This document shows, in pieces, positions 32,728 through 33,819 of a stretch of DNA of 33,819 bases; position 1 is the stretch's first letter, and every line of letters starts with the position of its first letter. Location of the stretch: contig JBCDCE010000044.1 of NCBI GenBank assembly GCA_039182515.1, positions 1 to 33,819 on the forward strand. Direction: 5' to 3'. This stretch comes from JBCDCE01 sp039182515. Lineage in GTDB: Bacteria; Pseudomonadota; Alphaproteobacteria; Rhodobacterales; Rhodobacteraceae. Under the pieces are notes generated by a model. That model saw only the letters and a program-made list of their open reading frames with translations, had not been told where the DNA came from and made no database searches. The position numbers and the translations under genes are program-made.

Positions 32728-32738
32728 TCACCTCCTAA
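32728..32738 (-). promoter_or_regulatory. Near-perfect Shine-Dalgarno site of the 92-aa gene
   Basis: TTAGGAGGTGA is almost fully complementary to the 16S rRNA tail. It stands three bases before the ATG counted from its end, seven bases from GGAGG, which suggests strong translation of the small protein. Confidence 0.85.
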
Positions 32739-32785
32739 GGTACCCCAAGGGTAGGAACCCCAGCGCCCGCTGTCTATGGTTGGGA

Positions 32786-32818
32786 CGCCTTCGGCGAGAG
32801 TATTTTTACCAAGAAAAA
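32786..32818 (-). repeat. Intergenic repeat element, copy B
   Basis: On the minus strand, directly after the stop of the GST gene at 32821, the blocks TTTTTCTTGG and AAAATACTCT (32818-32797) recur, 20 of 22 bases equal to copy A at 24532-24553. The GC hairpin CGCC-TTC-GGCG (32786-32796) follows. The location suggests an element at the 3' end of transcripts. Confidence 0.6.
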
Positions 32819-32820
32819 GG

Positions 32821-33423
32821 TCAGGCGGGCTGCCAAATGGGATGTTTGACCATAATTTTAGCGAAGACGTCGCTCTCGAGCCAATGCTCTAACCAGGTTT
32901 GGAGAGCTGTGCTTGTCGTGGCTTGAAACTGGGCTTTGTCGATATTTGCAAACTGGCGCACAAAGGGAAAAATGGCGATGTCAGTCGCCCGAGGCGCATC
33001 AGCCGAGAGAAAGCGGTGAGCAGAAAGCCGGGCGCTGAGTTTGTCCAATGTGGGTTGGGCCTTTAGGCGCTCTACTCTCGGGTCCGAGCCGTAACGCGTA
33101 TGGTATTTGGTGCGATCGAGCGCTGCTTTGAAAGGCCCATCGATCTCGTCCACCAGCGCCCAATCCTTTTGTGACATGAGCAAAAGGCCCTTTGGGTCGG
33201 AGCGCTCAAGCGCCCAAACCATCACATCCCGACTTTCCTCCAAAACGCGGTCTTCGAGCACCAAAACAGGGACAGTGCCTTTGGGTGAAGCACTGAGCAT
33301 CACCGCGGGTTTATCCCGCAGTAGGATCTCGCGGTGCTCAACCTCAAGCCCAGCATAGGCCAAAGCCAACCTTGCACGCATCGCAAAAGGGCAGCGCCGG
33401 AAGCTGTAAAGGACCGGGGTCAT
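32821..33423 (-). CDS. Glutathione S-transferase, CPFA-type (200 aa)
   Basis: The N-terminal thioredoxin-like domain has YSFRRCPFAMRARLAL, with Cys11 in a CPxA motif as in omega- or beta-like GSTs and glutaredoxin-type enzymes, then KGTVPVLVLED and LEESRDVMVWA for glutathione binding. The C-terminal helical domain spans about 85-195. The cysteine suggests thiol-disulfide or deglutathionylation activity rather than conjugation, although that is inference. Its ATG overlaps the stop of the upstream membrane-protein gene (ATGA), so it was in an operon with a gene whose 5' end the IS has removed, and its own expression may be affected. Confidence 0.9.
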   Translation of the reverse strand: MTPVLYSFRRCPFAMRARLALAYAGLEVEHREILLRDKPAVMLSASPKGTVPVLVLEDRVLEESRDVMVWALERSDPKGLLLMSQKDWALVDEIDGPFKAALDRTKYHTRYGSDPRVERLKAQPTLDKLSARLSAHRFLSADAPRATDIAIFPFVRQFANIDKAQFQATTSTALQTWLEHWLESDVFAKIMVKHPIWQPA

Positions 33424-33680
33424 AGGCGCTTGACCAATCCCTGGCGCCCTAGATCATAAGCGCGCAAGAAGGCGTGAGACAAGACGCATGCCGTAAGCAC
33501 CAAGGGAACAAAAGTAAGACAGCGCAAAAAAATCTCATGCAGTGTGCCTATCTGTTGACCATAGAGACGAGGCGCAAACCATGCTGGTTCAAAAACAAAC
33601 GTCAACACAGCAAGACTTGCAACGTAGGCCAAGTTCCAAATTGGGATCCAGACCAAAGCATATGGCCACGCGGGTTTCTG
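33420..33680 (-). pseudogene. Small membrane protein cut at its 5' end by the IS element
   Basis: The frame encodes about 87 residues from the IS boundary to the stop at 33420: QKPAWPYALVWIPIWNLAYV, a membrane helix to about residue 33, then a second helix (LRCLTFVPLVLTACVLSHAFL). No ATG lies between the IS edge and this point, and the first possible start is a TTG at 33656. The frame stays open into the IS and stops at a TAG there. The natural start has probably been displaced by the insertion. Whether a shortened product from the TTG is still made is unknown. The family is not recognised. Confidence 0.6.
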
Positions 33681-33819
33681 TGAAGTGGTCCCAGAAAACT
33701 GGACAGTCGGCTAAGGTGTATCCCAAACCTTTGAAGGGATACGAGAATGGCGAAGCGCCGAAACTTTACCGATCAGTTTAAAGCCAAGGTGGCGTTGGAA
33801 GCGCTGCGTGGCGACAAGA
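33681..33819 (+). mobile_element. IS3-family insertion sequence, left end only
   Basis: The terminal repeat begins TGAAGTGGTCCCAGAAAACT at 33681, of the TG...CCCA...AAACTGGAC type seen in IS3 elements, and is followed 46 bases later by the ORF for OrfA. The right end lies outside the window, so target duplication and completeness cannot be judged. Confidence 0.85.
33747..33819 (+). CDS. IS3-family transposase OrfA, N-terminus (runs off the window)
   Basis: Twenty-four codons from ATG 33747 read MAKRRNFTDQFKAKVALEAL, then RGDK. The stretch NFTxxFKAKVALEAL is the well-known start of the helix-turn-helix OrfA of IS3-family elements. The rest, including the OrfB integrase joined by frameshift, should follow beyond the window. 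Confidence 0.9.
   Translation, partial: MAKRRNFTDQFKAKVALEALRGDK

Overview
The window looks like chromosomal DNA of a marine alphaproteobacterium of the Rhodobacteraceae (Roseobacter group). The evidence is a petABC cytochrome bc1 operon of the Rhodobacter type, a petP/petR-like regulator pair, the HDAC-xseB-ispA-dxs gene order, a bacterial voltage-gated sodium channel with the filter TLESWSM, and a small protein ending in the tail known from rhodobacteral NuoE. Most of the sequence is moderately GC-rich and densely packed, with many 1 to 11 base gene overlaps. The left edge (about 1-455) is clearly more AT-rich, and the right edge enters an IS3-family element. I see no rRNA, tRNA or CRISPR array.

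Layout. 1-4252 (minus): a 1263-residue RTX protein followed 5 bases later by the start of a PrtD-type type I secretion ABC transporter that runs off the window. 4402-7984 (minus): two envelope proteins, a membrane-anchored coiled-coil/HhH protein and a 985-residue coiled-coil OmpA-type protein with long internal repeats. 8146-9012 (plus): a secreted PHB-depolymerase-like esterase, ending at a strong two-way terminator shared with ilvE (9085-9951, minus). 10091-15300 (plus): petP, petR, a histone-deacetylase-family gene, xseB, ispA and dxs, spaced as one operon that mixes regulation with isoprenoid precursor synthesis. 15327-20522: sodium channel, Pr6Pr-type membrane protein, SDR, sterol-desaturase-type hydroxylase, class II aldolase and a BRCT protein with a decayed exonuclease domain. 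20710-23996 (plus): ade and amn overlap by 4 bases and form a short AMP to adenine to hypoxanthine route. 24128-25510 (plus): HU protein with terminator, then an EamA transporter. 25507-26834 (minus): aroC preceded by an overlooked 53-codon membrane-protein ORF. 27048-29812 (minus): petABC with a strong terminator, and a perfect 16-base palindrome upstream of petA. 30120-31818 (plus): an outer-membrane barrel overlapping a lipoprotein hydrolase. 31844-33680 (minus): two glutathione S-transferases, a 92-residue protein and a membrane gene cut by the IS. 33681-33819: left end of an IS3-family element.

I do not see a clear new defence or mobile system. The best leads are the BRCT protein with a dead DEDD exonuclease domain, the coiled-coil envelope pair at 4402-7984, the petPR locus detached from petABC together with the palindrome before petA, a repeated element found behind two unrelated genes, and the small ORF upstream of aroC.
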